From Bacteroidota bacterium (lineage in GTDB: Bacteria > Bacteroidota > Bacteroidia > Chitinophagales > Chitinophagaceae), in assembly GCA_023387985.1 (NCBI GenBank), contig JAEWHC010000009.1:868001-932000 (forward strand): 64,000 nucleotides of DNA, in the 5' to 3' direction. Below are positions 1 to 9,467 of this stretch, piece by piece. The notes under the pieces were generated by a model. It was not told where the DNA came from. It searched no databases and was given only the letters and a program-made list of their open reading frames with translations. The position numbers were made by a program, and so were the translations under genes. Each line of letters opens with the position of its first letter. Within the stretch, counting starts at the first letter, position 1.

Positions 1-1650
1 CTGATGCTTTCTGTTTCGGATTTTGAAACGGTAACCAACAAACCCGACCCGGACAATGGCAGCAACAACTGGGTAGTTGGTGGTTCGAAAACGGCAAGCG
101 GAAGACCAATCCTGGCCAATGATCCGCACCTGGGTTTGAGCCTGCCCTCCATATGGTATGAAATGCAAATCACCACACCAGACTACAATGTTTATGGAGT
201 TAGTTTTCCCGGAACGCCCTCAGTTGTTATTGGCTTCAATGACAGCATTGCCTGGGGTGTTACCAATGCAGGGCGCGATGTAATGGATTTCTACGAAGTG
301 CAGTTTAAAGACAGCACCATGAAGGAATATCTTTACCATGGTGAATGGAAACAAACCGAATGGAGAACCGAGACCATTGGCCGCAGGGGAAAAGCGGATT
401 ATATCGATAAGATTGCTATGACCGTTTGGGGCCCGGTAATGTACGATGCGACTTTTCCAAGCCGATACCAGGATAACAAAGCCATTGCCATAAGATGGAA
501 AGCGCACGATCCCAGCAATGAACTGGCTACTTTCCGCGGGCTAAACTATGCCAGGAACTACAACGAGTACCGCGAAGCCATAAAAGCATTTAAATGCCCG
601 GGACAGAACTTTGTTTTTGCTTCAAAGAGCAATGAGATTGCCATTTGGCAGCAGGCTGAATTTCCCGCAAAATGGAACCGGCAGGGAGAAACGGTCATGC
701 CTGGCTGGGACAGCAGTTTCGCCTGGCAGGGGATGATCCACATTGACGACAATCCCCATCAATATAACCCCGAAAGAGGATTCGTATCCAGTGCCAATCA
801 ACTCGCAACGGATTCAACTTACGGGTTCTACCTTACTTCTGAAGCAAATATTTACCGCGGATTAACGATTAACAGATTGCTGACGCGCATGTACAATGTT
901 ACCGCAGACAGCATGAAGCAAATGCAAAACAACAATTTCAATTCTTTTGCAGAAACAGCTTTGCCCTTTATGATTGCGAATATTGATTCGGGTACACTGA
1001 ATGCCAATACTGCAAAATGGCTTGTGGAATTGAAGAACTGGAATTTTAATGCTGACCCTGGAAGTATGGCTATGACTGCTTTTTATAAATGGTGGGGCAA
1101 ATTTACCGATACGGTCTGGCGGGATGATATGATTCTTGATAAAGAACTAAAAATCGCCTATCCTTCAGAATACGCGCTGATTGATGCATTAAAAAAAGAT
1201 TCTGCATACAAATACCTGGACAATGTTCAAACCGAAAGCTTCGAGACTTTAGGCGGTTTATTGAGCGCCACGCTGATGCGTACTGCCGGGGAAATGGACA
1301 TGATGAAAGATCCGGGATGGGCTTCTTTCAAGAGTACGCGTATCAATCATTTGTTGAGCACCCTTACCGGCTTCAGCCGTTTGAATTTACCGGTGGGTGG
1401 CGGAGACCACATCATCAACGCCACGAAAACCACCCATGGCCCAAGTTGGAAAGTAGTGGTGGAGATGACCGATACCACGAATGCATGGGGTATTTATCCC
1501 GGCGGCCAGAGCGGGAACCCCGGCAGCAAATACTATGATCAGTTTGTTGACGACTGGGCAAAAGGAAAACATTATAAACTTTGGATTATGCGGCCCGATG
1601 AAGTGCAATCAGAAAAGATCCGGTGGAAAATGCAATTCAATAAAGGCTAA
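1..1650 (+). CDS. Penicillin acylase family hydrolase, C-terminal part (5' end outside window)
   Basis: This is the beta-chain part of an N-terminal-nucleophile amidase of the penicillin acylase (S45) family, which cleaves amide bonds of beta-lactams, acyl-homoserine lactones or related N-acyl compounds. The reading frame is open from base 1, so the gene starts upstream, where the signal peptide and alpha chain should lie. The segment DNGSNNWVVGGSKT near base 55 is the family's autoprocessing site, and the Ser at about bases 61-63 would be the new N-terminal nucleophile. The following ANDPHL motif (about base 118) is also typical. Family members are about 750-850 residues, and 549 codons remain here. 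The physiological substrate cannot be predicted. The next gene follows 11 bases later. Confidence 0.88.
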   Translation: MMLSVSDFETVTNKPDPDNGSNNWVVGGSKTASGRPILANDPHLGLSLPSIWYEMQITTPDYNVYGVSFPGTPSVVIGFNDSIAWGVTNAGRDVMDFYEVQFKDSTMKEYLYHGEWKQTEWRTETIGRRGKADYIDKIAMTVWGPVMYDATFPSRYQDNKAIAIRWKAHDPSNELATFRGLNYARNYNEYREAIKAFKCPGQNFVFASKSNEIAIWQQAEFPAKWNRQGETVMPGWDSSFAWQGMIHIDDNPHQYNPERGFVSSANQLATDSTYGFYLTSEANIYRGLTINRLLTRMYNVTADSMKQMQNNNFNSFAETALPFMIANIDSGTLNANTAKWLVELKNWNFNADPGSMAMTAFYKWWGKFTDTVWRDDMILDKELKIAYPSEYALIDALKKDSAYKYLDNVQTESFETLGGLLSATLMRTAGEMDMMKDPGWASFKSTRINHLLSTLTGFSRLNLPVGGGDHIINATKTTHGPSWKVVVEMTDTTNAWGIYPGGQSGNPGSKYYDQFVDDWAKGKHYKLWIMRPDEVQSEKIRWKMQFNKG

Positions 1651-1661
1651 TTCACACGACT

Positions 1662-2021
1662 ATGAAATTCATTTTATCCGTTTTATTTACCATACTGCTG
1701 GGATATATGTTTTATCTCTATGCACAGGATTTACCCTGGTGGACGGTTGTTTTTGCAGGCTTTCTTGGCGGTGCATTATTTCCCGTCAGTTCCATGAGCA
1801 GTTGGTTTGCCGGCTTCCTTGGTATTTTTCTGCTATGGTTTCTTCTGGCCTATTCCATTGATTCAGGAAATGCAAGTTTATTGAGCCTTAAAATGTCAAC
1901 CATTCTGCCTTTCGGCAGTCCGGGTATGACGATGTTTGCCGGCGCGGTGCTGGGCGGCATTGTTTCAGGTTTTGGCGCATTGACGGGATCTTTTTTGCGC
2001 AGCCGGCAAATCAAAAAATAA
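1662..2021 (+). CDS. Small integral membrane protein of unknown function
   Basis: The 119-residue protein is almost entirely hydrophobic, with about four predicted membrane segments (near residues 2-20, 25-45, 48-66 and 88-110) and a basic C-terminus ending RSRQIKK. I do not recognise a family. It starts 11 bases after the acylase stop on the same strand, so the two are probably co-transcribed. The membrane topology is read from hydrophobicity only. Glycine-rich segments such as GFLGGALF and GAVLGGIVSGFG suggest tightly packed helices. No catalytic or ligand motif can be seen. Confidence 0.65.
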   Translation: MKFILSVLFTILLGYMFYLYAQDLPWWTVVFAGFLGGALFPVSSMSSWFAGFLGIFLLWFLLAYSIDSGNASLLSLKMSTILPFGSPGMTMFAGAVLGGIVSGFGALTGSFLRSRQIKK

Positions 2022-2076
2022 GTCAATCCGTATTTCCGGATCGGCATTCCACAAAGAAAGGCTCAATCCATTGACT

Positions 2077-2084
2077 TACCTTTG
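2077..2084 (+). promoter_or_regulatory. TAnnTTTG (-7) element upstream of glmM
   Basis: TACCTTTG matches the Bacteroidota -7 consensus and ends 14 bases before the glmM ATG. No good TTG element is visible at the expected distance upstream, so the promoter is only half supported. Confidence 0.45.
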
Positions 2085-2098
2085 CAAAAAATTTTCGC

Positions 2099-3481
2099 AT
2101 GGCATTGATCAAATCCATTTCCGGCATACGGGGAACCATTGGAGGAAAACCCGGCGAAGGATTGTCGCCCTTGGATATTGTAAAATTCTCCGCAGCCTAT
2201 GGTACATGGCTTCAGGGACAACACCTGCATTGTAAAGTGGTTATAGGCCGGGATGGCCGGATGAGCGGCCCGATTGTGCGTGGACTTGTGGTGAATACCT
2301 TATTGAGCCTGGGCATTGATGTTGTTGATCTCGGATTGACCACAACTCCTACGGTGGAAATCGCTGTTCCATTGGAAAAAGCGCAAGGAGGTATTATCCT
2401 CACTGCAAGTCATAATCCGAAAGAATGGAATGCATTAAAACTATTGAACAATAAAGGAGAATTTATTTCGGGTGAAGATGGTGCACGGGTTTTGGAAATC
2501 GCGGAAAAAGAGGCATTTATTTTTAAGCCCGTAACTGAACTCGGTAAGCTTACGGAAGATGACAGCTATCTCCAAAAGCATGTGGATGCGGTATCGAATT
2601 ATCCATTGGTAGACAAATCTGCAATACTCCAAAGAGATTTCAAAATTGCCGTAGATGCCATAAATAGTTCAGGTGCCGTTTTTATACCCGCACTCCTGGA
2701 GGCGTTGGGCGTAAAAGAGGTTCATGTATTGAACGCAGAAATGACCGGAGATTTTGCCCATAATCCGGAACCATTGCCGGAGCATCTGACCGGGATCAGT
2801 GCGTTTATCAGGGAAAATGCATACGACCTCGGTATTGTAGTTGATCCGGATGTGGACAGGCTTTGTTTTGTAAATGAAGACGGGTCCATGTTTGGTGAGG
2901 AATTTACCCTGGTGGCAGTCGCCGATTATATATTGAAACATCGCAAAGGCAATACGGTGAGCAACATGAGCAGTACCAAGGCGCTCAAAGAGATCACGGA
3001 AGCATTGGGCGGGGCTTATTATCCAAGCGCAGTAGGTGAGGTAAACGTTGTTCAGAAAATGAAAGAGCAAAATGCAGTGATTGGCGGTGAAGGAAATGGA
3101 GGGATCATCGTTCCCGATTTCCATTATGGCCGTGATGCGCTTATCGGCATTGGCCTTTATCTTACCCACCTCGCAAAAGAAGGCAAAAGCATTTCGGAAC
3201 TTCGCCGTTCCTATCCGAATTATTTCATCAGTAAAAACAAGATTGAACTTGATCATTCAACAGATGTAAAAAATTTATTCGCCGAAATGCAGAAGCGATA
3301 TGGGGAGTATGAAATGAATACCGATGACGGTCTCAAGATTTTGATTGGAAACGATTGGGTGCATTTACGCACCAGCAATACAGAGCCGATTATTCGTGTG
3401 TATAGTGAAAGCGAAAATGAGGAAAAAGCCAACGCGCTGGCCAAACAGGTTATGGACGACCTGAATCAATTGAAAAGCTGA
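2099..3481 (+). CDS. glmM: Phosphohexomutase, phosphoglucosamine mutase type
   Basis: An alpha-D-phosphohexomutase, most likely converting glucosamine-6-phosphate to glucosamine-1-phosphate for UDP-GlcNAc, hence peptidoglycan and LPS precursors, in the cytoplasm. The order of motifs is complete: phosphoserine loop TASHNP with catalytic Ser104, metal-binding DPDVDR at 249-254, sugar-binding loop GEGNGG at 330-335, and the C-terminal phosphate-binding loop RTSNTEP near 425. Length (460 residues) fits the family. The GEGNGG loop differs from the GEMSGH loop of classical phosphoglucomutase/phosphomannomutase, and I use it to favour GlmM. A phosphomannomutase activity cannot be excluded. The gene appears monocistronic. 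Confidence 0.85.
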   Translation: MALIKSISGIRGTIGGKPGEGLSPLDIVKFSAAYGTWLQGQHLHCKVVIGRDGRMSGPIVRGLVVNTLLSLGIDVVDLGLTTTPTVEIAVPLEKAQGGIILTASHNPKEWNALKLLNNKGEFISGEDGARVLEIAEKEAFIFKPVTELGKLTEDDSYLQKHVDAVSNYPLVDKSAILQRDFKIAVDAINSSGAVFIPALLEALGVKEVHVLNAEMTGDFAHNPEPLPEHLTGISAFIRENAYDLGIVVDPDVDRLCFVNEDGSMFGEEFTLVAVADYILKHRKGNTVSNMSSTKALKEITEALGGAYYPSAVGEVNVVQKMKEQNAVIGGEGNGGIIVPDFHYGRDALIGIGLYLTHLAKEGKSISELRRSYPNYFISKNKIELDHSTDVKNLFAEMQKRYGEYEMNTDDGLKILIGNDWVHLRTSNTEPIIRVYSESENEEKANALAKQVMDDLNQLKS

Positions 3482-3823
3482 CCTGGAAAATCTGCTTCGT
3501 CTCAGGTAGCGCCAATAGGTATTTTTGCCAGCACAATGCATAGCCCACCACAAAGTTGAGGTATGTATAAGGCCCTGCTTTTAACGGGTTGCAAGGGCAG
3601 TGGGCAGTATGATAGACATCATGGTGGTGGCGCCATATTTTGTTAATAGCTGCTGCCGACAGCCGTTATTATTGTGAAGTTTCAACCGATATTGTTAATT
3701 TTACCGTTTCCACTTTTATGGAGGGCTATCATGGATTGAACGAAAGGCTTCCCGTTGAGGAATAATGCCGGATGATCAGCTTTTATTATAAACGTATCGA
3801 GAACACGTGTTAATTAAACCCTT
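3482..3823. other. 342-base intergenic region with a 10-base palindrome
   Basis: No gene, tRNA or clear terminator is seen. A perfect palindrome AACACGTGTT lies at 3802-3811, 12 bases before the cysteine desulfurase ATG, where it could serve as an operator. No TAnnTTTG element is visible for the downstream gene. Confidence 0.4.
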
Positions 3824-4984
3824 ATGAACAAAAAAAGGATTTACCTTGACAATGCCGCCACCACCAGATTGGATCCCGAAGTGTTTGAAGCAATGCGGCC
3901 TTATTTTGAAGATAAGTATGGTAATCCTTCATCCATTCACCATTTTGGCCGCGAATCACGCATGGCCATAGAAAATGCCCGTCGTAAAGTTGCCGGGCTG
4001 CTTGGAGCAAGACCAGCAGAAATTTTCTTCACAAGCAGCGGGACCGAAAGCACCAATACCGCCATCATGGGTTCCATTATGGAGGCAGGCTGCACCCATA
4101 TTATTTCATCACCCATTGAGCATCATGCCACCCTCCATACCGTAGAACTTATCGCCAAAAAGGGGGTGTCGACCCTTGAAATGGTGAGGTTGGAAGATGA
4201 TGGGCAGGTTGACTTATCGCACCTTGAATTGCTGCTGAAGAATGCTCCCGGTAAAACGCTTGTATCGCTGATGCATGCCAACAATGAAATCGGCAACCTG
4301 ACCGATGTGGAAGCAGTTGGAAACCTCAGCAGGCAATACGGCGCTTTATTCCATAGCGATATGGTTCAATCCATTGGCCATTTGCCGGTAAACCTCAACG
4401 CGTTGCCTGTTGATTTTGTAAGCGCTTCGGCGCATAAATTTCATGGACCCAAGGGAAGTGGATTGCTCTATGTCAATGGGAATTGCCGTATTTGTCCATT
4501 TATTACAGGAGGGGGGCAGGAAAGGAATATGCGTGCGGGAACAGAAAATATTTATGGAATTGTAGGCTTTGCGAAAGCCTTGGAAATTGCAGTTGAAAAA
4601 ATGGATGAATACATAAAGTATATCCAGGGATTAAAAACAGCAATGAAAAAACAACTTGAGGAAATGGTGCCCGGCATTCGTTTTTCCGGAACCCAAGATC
4701 CTGCAAAATCGCTTTATACCGTTTTACCTGCTGCGCTTCCGGGAAATATTCCAGGTATTGATATGCTCCTGATCAATCTCGATATCCAGGGCATTTCGGT
4801 AAGTGGAGGAAGTGCCTGTTCAAGCGGTGCAGCAAAGGGGAGCCATGTAGTTGAAGCCATTTACGGTGCGGAAAACGTAGAACCGGTCAGATTCAGTTTC
4901 AGTCATTTCAACACATTGGAAGAAATCCAGGAGGCAGCGAACATCTTTGCACAGTTTATTGTGCCGAAAAAAGAGCATGCTTAG
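3824..4984 (+). CDS. Cysteine desulfurase (class V PLP aminotransferase fold)
   Basis: A PLP enzyme that removes sulfur from cysteine as a persulfide for Fe-S clusters and other thio-cofactors. The family signatures are present: YLDNAATT at 7-14, SSGTESTN at 71-78, the PLP lysine in SAHKFHGPKG (Lys205), and the flexible active-site loop SGGSACSSG with Cys332 as sulfur acceptor. At 386 residues it has the usual IscS/NifS length. No iscU, iscA or suf gene is next to it, so it stands alone here, and I cannot tell a housekeeping Fe-S role from a tRNA-thiolation role. The C-terminal RFSFSHFNT motif is also family-typical. Confidence 0.9.
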   Translation: MNKKRIYLDNAATTRLDPEVFEAMRPYFEDKYGNPSSIHHFGRESRMAIENARRKVAGLLGARPAEIFFTSSGTESTNTAIMGSIMEAGCTHIISSPIEHHATLHTVELIAKKGVSTLEMVRLEDDGQVDLSHLELLLKNAPGKTLVSLMHANNEIGNLTDVEAVGNLSRQYGALFHSDMVQSIGHLPVNLNALPVDFVSASAHKFHGPKGSGLLYVNGNCRICPFITGGGQERNMRAGTENIYGIVGFAKALEIAVEKMDEYIKYIQGLKTAMKKQLEEMVPGIRFSGTQDPAKSLYTVLPAALPGNIPGIDMLLINLDIQGISVSGGSACSSGAAKGSHVVEAIYGAENVEPVRFSFSHFNTLEEIQEAANIFAQFIVPKKEHA

Positions 4985-5109
4985 TGGTGATATGCTGCTG
5001 TACAGCAAAAGCCTTTGCAAAAAGCCTGGAAATAAATCAATCAGCAGGCATTATTCCTGAATTTTTAAAATGTACCTGGAGGACTCTAATGGCAATAGAG
5101 TTCACTTCC

Positions 5110-5117
5110 TAACTTTG
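5110..5117 (+). promoter_or_regulatory. TAnnTTTG (-7) element upstream of the GH13 gene
   Basis: TAACTTTG matches the Bacteroidota -7 consensus exactly and ends 19 bases before the ATG at 5137. No convincing TTG partner is seen 18-22 bases upstream. Confidence 0.45.
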
Positions 5118-5136
5118 CCTATTCATATATATTTCT

Positions 5137-6513
5137 ATGCGCAATTTACTTTATGCGATTTCAATACTCGCTTTAGCATTCACAGCCTGCAAAAATGACA
5201 ACAGTTCCGGAAGCACAACAGGAATGTATATTACAGATACAGCTCAGGTGAATGGTATTCCCGCGTGGATCCTGCAAGGCAATATTTACGAGGTAAATGT
5301 GCGGCAGTATACACCGGAAGGTAGTTTCGAGGCCTTCATGGACCACCTCGACCGGCTCAAATCGATGGGTGTGCAAACTTTATGGTTTATGCCGGTACAA
5401 CCCATCAGCAAAGCAGACCGTAAAGGAGAATTGGGAAGTTATTACGCCATCGCGGATTATACGGCAGTAAACCCCGAGTTTGGAACCATAGAAAATTGGA
5501 AACACCTTGTGAAAACAGCACACGATAAAGGATTTAAGGTGTTGCTGGACTGGGTGGCCAACCACAGTGGAGCGGATCATTATTGGCTGACAACCAACCC
5601 GGACTTTTATATCAACGATTCAGCTACCGGGCTTCCGCGTTATGCATTTGACTGGAGTGATACCCGGGAACTGAATTACGATAACCTGATCCTGCAGGAC
5701 AGTATGATTAATGAAATGAAATTCTGGCTTGAAACCGGAATTGATGGATTTCGGTGTGATGTAGCTGCCGAGGTTCCCGGCCAGTTCTGGAAAAAAGCAA
5801 TAGGTGAATTGCGGAAAATCAATCCCGGTATTTTCATGCTGGCGGAGGCTAACGACCCATGGCTTTACGATGTGGGCTTTAATGCCACTTACCCATGGGA
5901 AGAATTCAATGCAATGAAAAAAATTGCGTCAGGGGAAAGCAATGCGCTTTTGCTGGATTCAATTGAAGCGAGATTATCCCTAAATTATCCTGCCAATGCA
6001 ATACGCATGTATTTTACAAGCAACCATGATGAGAACAGCTGGAATAAAGCCGATTACGGGACCATGCCAGGTACCGTTCACGCGCCTTTTGCCGTTCTTA
6101 CCCAAACCTGGGCCCGCGCCTTGCCTTTGATATATAGCGGCCAGGAACAACCCACACCGGACAGCATTAGTTTCTTCTATAAAGACACTATGCATTTTGA
6201 CAAATTGGAAAGGGCGCCATTTTATAAAAGCCTGCTTGAATTGCGGAAAAACAACGCGGCATTGTCTGCCATTGCTCCCTACCAGCGCTTTAGTGCAGCC
6301 AACGAATCGCAGGTAATGGCTTACTCCAGAAGTTCGGGTCAAAACAAAGTTGTCGTTGTTCTCAATTTATCTTCAAAGGAGGCAAGAATCGAATTGCCTG
6401 CGGAACAGTTCATCCAGGCCCCGCAGGATTTCATATCCACGCTGTCTTCAGCACCCGCGACCAGTAATTTCACGCTCGGTCCATGGGGCTACGCTGTATT
6501 TGCCAGGCGGTAA
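5137..6513 (+). CDS. GH13 alpha-amylase family lipoprotein
   Basis: A secreted glycoside hydrolase of family GH13, acting on alpha-glucans or malto-oligosaccharides. The N-terminus is a lipoprotein signal with lipobox AFTAC (Cys18), so the enzyme is probably membrane-anchored outside the cytoplasm. The four conserved GH13 regions are visible: DWVANH at 138-143, GFRCD with nucleophile Asp208, LAEAND with acid/base Glu237, and SNHDEN with Asp298. The C-terminal ~90 residues form the usual beta-sandwich. At 458 residues it is compact, without starch-binding modules. No susCD partner is adjacent, and the exact substrate is unknown. Confidence 0.88.
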   Translation: MRNLLYAISILALAFTACKNDNSSGSTTGMYITDTAQVNGIPAWILQGNIYEVNVRQYTPEGSFEAFMDHLDRLKSMGVQTLWFMPVQPISKADRKGELGSYYAIADYTAVNPEFGTIENWKHLVKTAHDKGFKVLLDWVANHSGADHYWLTTNPDFYINDSATGLPRYAFDWSDTRELNYDNLILQDSMINEMKFWLETGIDGFRCDVAAEVPGQFWKKAIGELRKINPGIFMLAEANDPWLYDVGFNATYPWEEFNAMKKIASGESNALLLDSIEARLSLNYPANAIRMYFTSNHDENSWNKADYGTMPGTVHAPFAVLTQTWARALPLIYSGQEQPTPDSISFFYKDTMHFDKLERAPFYKSLLELRKNNAALSAIAPYQRFSAANESQVMAYSRSSGQNKVVVVLNLSSKEARIELPAEQFIQAPQDFISTLSSAPATSNFTLGPWGYAVFARR

Positions 6514-6643
6514 AACCATATAGTATTGCATGTTGGAACATTTTGGCGTTGCTGGAGGGAGTGGTTTCCGGGTTAAATTTGAAACCATTTGCCTGTTTAA
6601 CCGTATTATTGTGAGGCTATAAAATAAAAAAGCTAGCGATTAT

Positions 6644-7282
6644 ATGTTTATGAAATATCTTATTGTTTTAATATTTGTAATGACCTCATTGACTGGATTT
6701 GGCCAAAAAACATTCTCCGAGGGAGAAGTACACTACAACATTTCAGTAGTTTCCGGGAATAATGAAGCTCTTGCCAAGGCTTTCAGTGGGGCAACGCAGG
6801 TAGTATTCGTTAAAGGCTACCAGGCCCGGGTGGATTTCATCAGCCAGTTGCGGACCCAGTCTACGGTATATGATGCTCAGAGCAAATCCGGATTTATTAT
6901 GAGGCAATCCGGATCCGAAAAATACCTGATCCCCTTGAATCCTGCTCAATGGCTCGATTTCAACAAGCGCTATCTTTCGGTGAATTTTACCCAAACCAAT
7001 GAAACCAAAGAAATCCTCGGCTATGTTGCCCAGAAAGCCACCGCCAAATTGGGTGATGGCAGCATACTCGAAGTATGGTACGTTCCGGCTTTACCAGTTT
7101 TGGCTAAAGGGTACGACCTTGCTTTTGCAAGCCTCAATGGCCTTCCCCTGGAATATACAGTGAGCAATGGCGGATTGGTTTTAAAATACACTGCTACACA
7201 GGTGAAAAATACAATGGTAAACGCCGCTGTAATGGAAATGCCAAAAAGCGGGTACAAATTGCTCGAATACCAGGGCAGTTAA
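6644..7282 (+). CDS. Exported protein of unknown function (GLPGLI/DUF4412-like character)
   Basis: The 212-residue protein has a signal peptide, most probably from the second ATG at 6650 (MKYLIVLIFVMTSLTGFGQ), cleaved near residue 20, so it is periplasmic or surface-exposed. The rest is beta-rich, with the pattern of a lipid-binding or porous-barrel-like Bacteroidota protein (EGEVHYNISV near the start, then paired strands). This resembles GLPGLI or DUF4412 families by general character only; no diagnostic motif was identified. No operon partner is evident: the next gene is convergent. Confidence 0.6.
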   Translation: MFMKYLIVLIFVMTSLTGFGQKTFSEGEVHYNISVVSGNNEALAKAFSGATQVVFVKGYQARVDFISQLRTQSTVYDAQSKSGFIMRQSGSEKYLIPLNPAQWLDFNKRYLSVNFTQTNETKEILGYVAQKATAKLGDGSILEVWYVPALPVLAKGYDLAFASLNGLPLEYTVSNGGLVLKYTATQVKNTMVNAAVMEMPKSGYKLLEYQGS

Positions 7283-7411
7283 TGCAAAAGCATTGAAGAA
7301 TTTGAAAAACCTCCGGATCGTGGAAATGGAATAGAAATGCAGGCCGGAACGCCATTTTCTCTTTTGGGTATTTGCTAAAGTGCCAGATTGGCATAAAGTG
7401 GCCATTTTTAA

Positions 7412-7440
7412 CAAAAAATCCAACCCTTTACAGGATTGGA
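7412..7440 (-). terminator. Rho-independent terminator for the small exported protein gene
   Basis: Read leftward, an 8-base stem TCCAATCC / GGGTTGGA (one G-T pair) with a short loop is followed by six T residues. It begins about 25 bases beyond the stop codon of the leftward gene that ends at 7465. Confidence 0.7.
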
Positions 7441-7464
7441 CATGCACTTCTACAAAACAATATT

Positions 7465-7824
7465 TTAAAAGCGTGGAGCTTCAGGAGATTTAAACTTCTG
7501 GAATTTGTTTTTTTCAAACTTAACCGGATAGATATAGACAGTGTTGCCTTTTCTATAGGTTACAATAGTGCTCTTGCTCATCTTCAGGTTGTTTTTCTGA
7601 TGTTGAGAACTTCCCTGATAATACCAGCCATAGTGACTGTTGATATTCGTGTTGATGTTAATATTCTGTAAGGCAGCTTTGAAACCGGTGACATTCAATT
7701 CTTTGGCTTTCTTGTTGTCTTTACTGTCTCCTTTGGCTGCGTAGGAATCCATCGACACATTCAGCAACAAACAAGCTGCAGCTGTGAGCAAGGTTTTTGT
7801 TAATATGGATCCTAATCTAGTCAT
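7465..7824 (-). CDS. Small exported protein, unknown function
   Basis: The 119-residue protein begins with a clear signal peptide (MTRLGSILTKTLLTAAACLLL, cleaved near YAA, residue 30). The mature part is small, basic and rich in Lys, Asn and Ser, with a short run of ININTNIN and a C-terminal lysine-rich stretch. I do not recognise a family. The gene is flanked by its own promoter (TATATTTG, only 5 bases from the ATG) and its own terminator, so it is a monocistronic unit, which supports it being real. A cell-envelope location is likely. Confidence 0.65.
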   Translation of the reverse strand: MTRLGSILTKTLLTAAACLLLNVSMDSYAAKGDSKDNKKAKELNVTGFKAALQNININTNINSHYGWYYQGSSQHQKNNLKMSKSTIVTYRKGNTVYIYPVKFEKNKFQKFKSPEAPRF

Positions 7825-7829
7825 TTTTG

Positions 7830-7860
7830 CAAATATAGTTAATAGTTATCAAAAGTACAA
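7830..7860 (-). promoter_or_regulatory. Bacteroidota promoter for the small exported protein; possibly leaderless
   Basis: On the minus strand TTG (7858-7860) is followed after 20 bases by TATATTTG (7837-7830), an exact TAnnTTTG match. Only 5 bases separate the element from the ATG at 7824, so transcription should begin at or within a few bases of the start codon. Confidence 0.6.
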
Positions 7861-7965
7861 TTAACAATTATTATACCAACTAACGTGCCAAACCACGAAA
7901 AATTGTAATGGCCTAAATTTTGACAGGTTAGTGAGGTTGAGTATTTTTAAATAACCTATTCGCAT

Positions 7966-9414
7966 ATGTCTAATTTTTACAACAGGGAAGAGCGGGAAGA
8001 AATGGAGGAGTTGGTCAGGATGTATGAAAACCTGAAACTTGGCCGGAAAGCCTCTTTCATAAACGAAGAAGATTTTGAACGGATTGTCGATTATCTTGAA
8101 GATAAAGAAGATTTTTCCGAGGCATTTAAAGCGTCCTCACTGGCACTTGAATATTTCCCTTACGCCACTTTTTTCATGCTCCGACAGGCGGATTATTTAA
8201 TTGATAATCAGCGGTTTATTGAGGCAATGCACATCCTGGACAAGGTGGAACTGCTTGACCATAACGATATTTCCCTTTACATTCTCAGGACCGATTGTTT
8301 GCTCGGGCAGGAAATGCCCGAAAAAGCCGCATTGGTTCTGGAAGAGGCTCTTGAACGATTTGAAGGCAATGAGCGCCACGAATTGCTCTTTGAGCTGGCT
8401 GAGGTATACGAAGATTATGAAGATTTCGATAAGGTATTCGACTGTCTGCGCATGATCCTTATGGATAGCCCGGACAATGAAGAAGCGCTTTTGAAGATTT
8501 GTTTTTGGGCCGAATTCAGTGGAAACAATGAGGCAAGTATTCACTTACATCAGCATTTAGTGGACGAAACACCTTATAATGAGATGGCCTGGTTTAACCT
8601 CGGATCTGCATACCAGGGCCTGAAGCTTTACGAGAAAGCTATTGATGCATACAAGTTCGCTTTGGTTATTGACGAAAAAATGGATATCGCCTGGCGAAAT
8701 ATGAGTGATGCCTTTATTCGCCAGCGGAAGTATAAAGACGCCATTGAATCGCTGGAGAAAGTCCTGGAGATCAGCCGGCCGGAAGATGTGATTTATGAAG
8801 CCATTGGCCATTGTTATCACAAATTGGGGAATTATGCCCAGGCCCGCCTGCATTATCGAAAATCGTCTCATATCAACCCCGAAGACGCTCATATTTTCTA
8901 CAAAATCGCCCACACTTACTATAAGGAAGAGAAATATCAGCAGGCCATAAAACAGCTTGAACATGCGCTCAGTTTGTCGAAAGGCTATGTGGAGTTTGTT
9001 CTACTGCTTGGAGATTGCTACCTGGAAACCAATGACCTGGCAAAAGCAGCCGAAGCCTATGCGAATGTGGTGAAAGCAAAACCCAAAAGCATCACCGGCA
9101 ACCAGGCCTACATCTACTGTCTTTTGCTTGATGAAAGATTTGAAGATGCTTTATATATGAGCCGTACCGCGTTCGCGAATACGGGCAACAACCCGGTTTT
9201 TAATTATTATATGTCGGCTGCGCTGCTCAATATGGGTAAGGTAAAAGAAGGGCTGATTGAACTGGAAAACGGGCTGATTGGTAACCCGAAGGGGTTCCGC
9301 AAAATGTTTGAACTTTTTCCTGGAATTCTGCAGTTGCCAAAAGTAATTGACCTTGTAAATCAATATCTTAAAAAAGAAAAAAAGAAACCAAGAGGAAAGG
9401 GTAAAGAGATATAA
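7966..9414 (+). CDS. Tetratricopeptide repeat (TPR) protein
   Basis: The 482-residue protein is built of helix-turn-helix TPR units. Clear repeats include AWFNLGSAYQGLKLYEKAID (about 208-227), AIGHCYHKLGNYAQARLHYR (about 280-299) and the next unit ending AIKQLEHALSL. The N-terminus (NREEREEMEELV) is acidic and no signal peptide or membrane segment is seen, so it is probably cytoplasmic. The C-terminus ends in a lysine-rich tail KKEKKKPRGKGKE. TPR arrays bind other proteins; the partner is unknown. The following membrane-protein gene starts about 50 bases later and may be co-transcribed. Confidence 0.85.
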   Translation: MSNFYNREEREEMEELVRMYENLKLGRKASFINEEDFERIVDYLEDKEDFSEAFKASSLALEYFPYATFFMLRQADYLIDNQRFIEAMHILDKVELLDHNDISLYILRTDCLLGQEMPEKAALVLEEALERFEGNERHELLFELAEVYEDYEDFDKVFDCLRMILMDSPDNEEALLKICFWAEFSGNNEASIHLHQHLVDETPYNEMAWFNLGSAYQGLKLYEKAIDAYKFALVIDEKMDIAWRNMSDAFIRQRKYKDAIESLEKVLEISRPEDVIYEAIGHCYHKLGNYAQARLHYRKSSHINPEDAHIFYKIAHTYYKEEKYQQAIKQLEHALSLSKGYVEFVLLLGDCYLETNDLAKAAEAYANVVKAKPKSITGNQAYIYCLLLDERFEDALYMSRTAFANTGNNPVFNYYMSAALLNMGKVKEGLIELENGLIGNPKGFRKMFELFPGILQLPKVIDLVNQYLKKEKKKPRGKGKEI

Positions 9415-9467
9415 AAATGGATGCCGGGCTGTTTCCCGGTATCTCTTGCGCCGAATCAAAGAATTGT

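Noticed and set aside
4..6. ATG at base 4 as the true start of the penicillin acylase gene
   Set aside because: The frame is open to base 1, and the nucleophile Ser would be only about 20 residues in with no signal peptide or alpha chain, so the gene must begin upstream.
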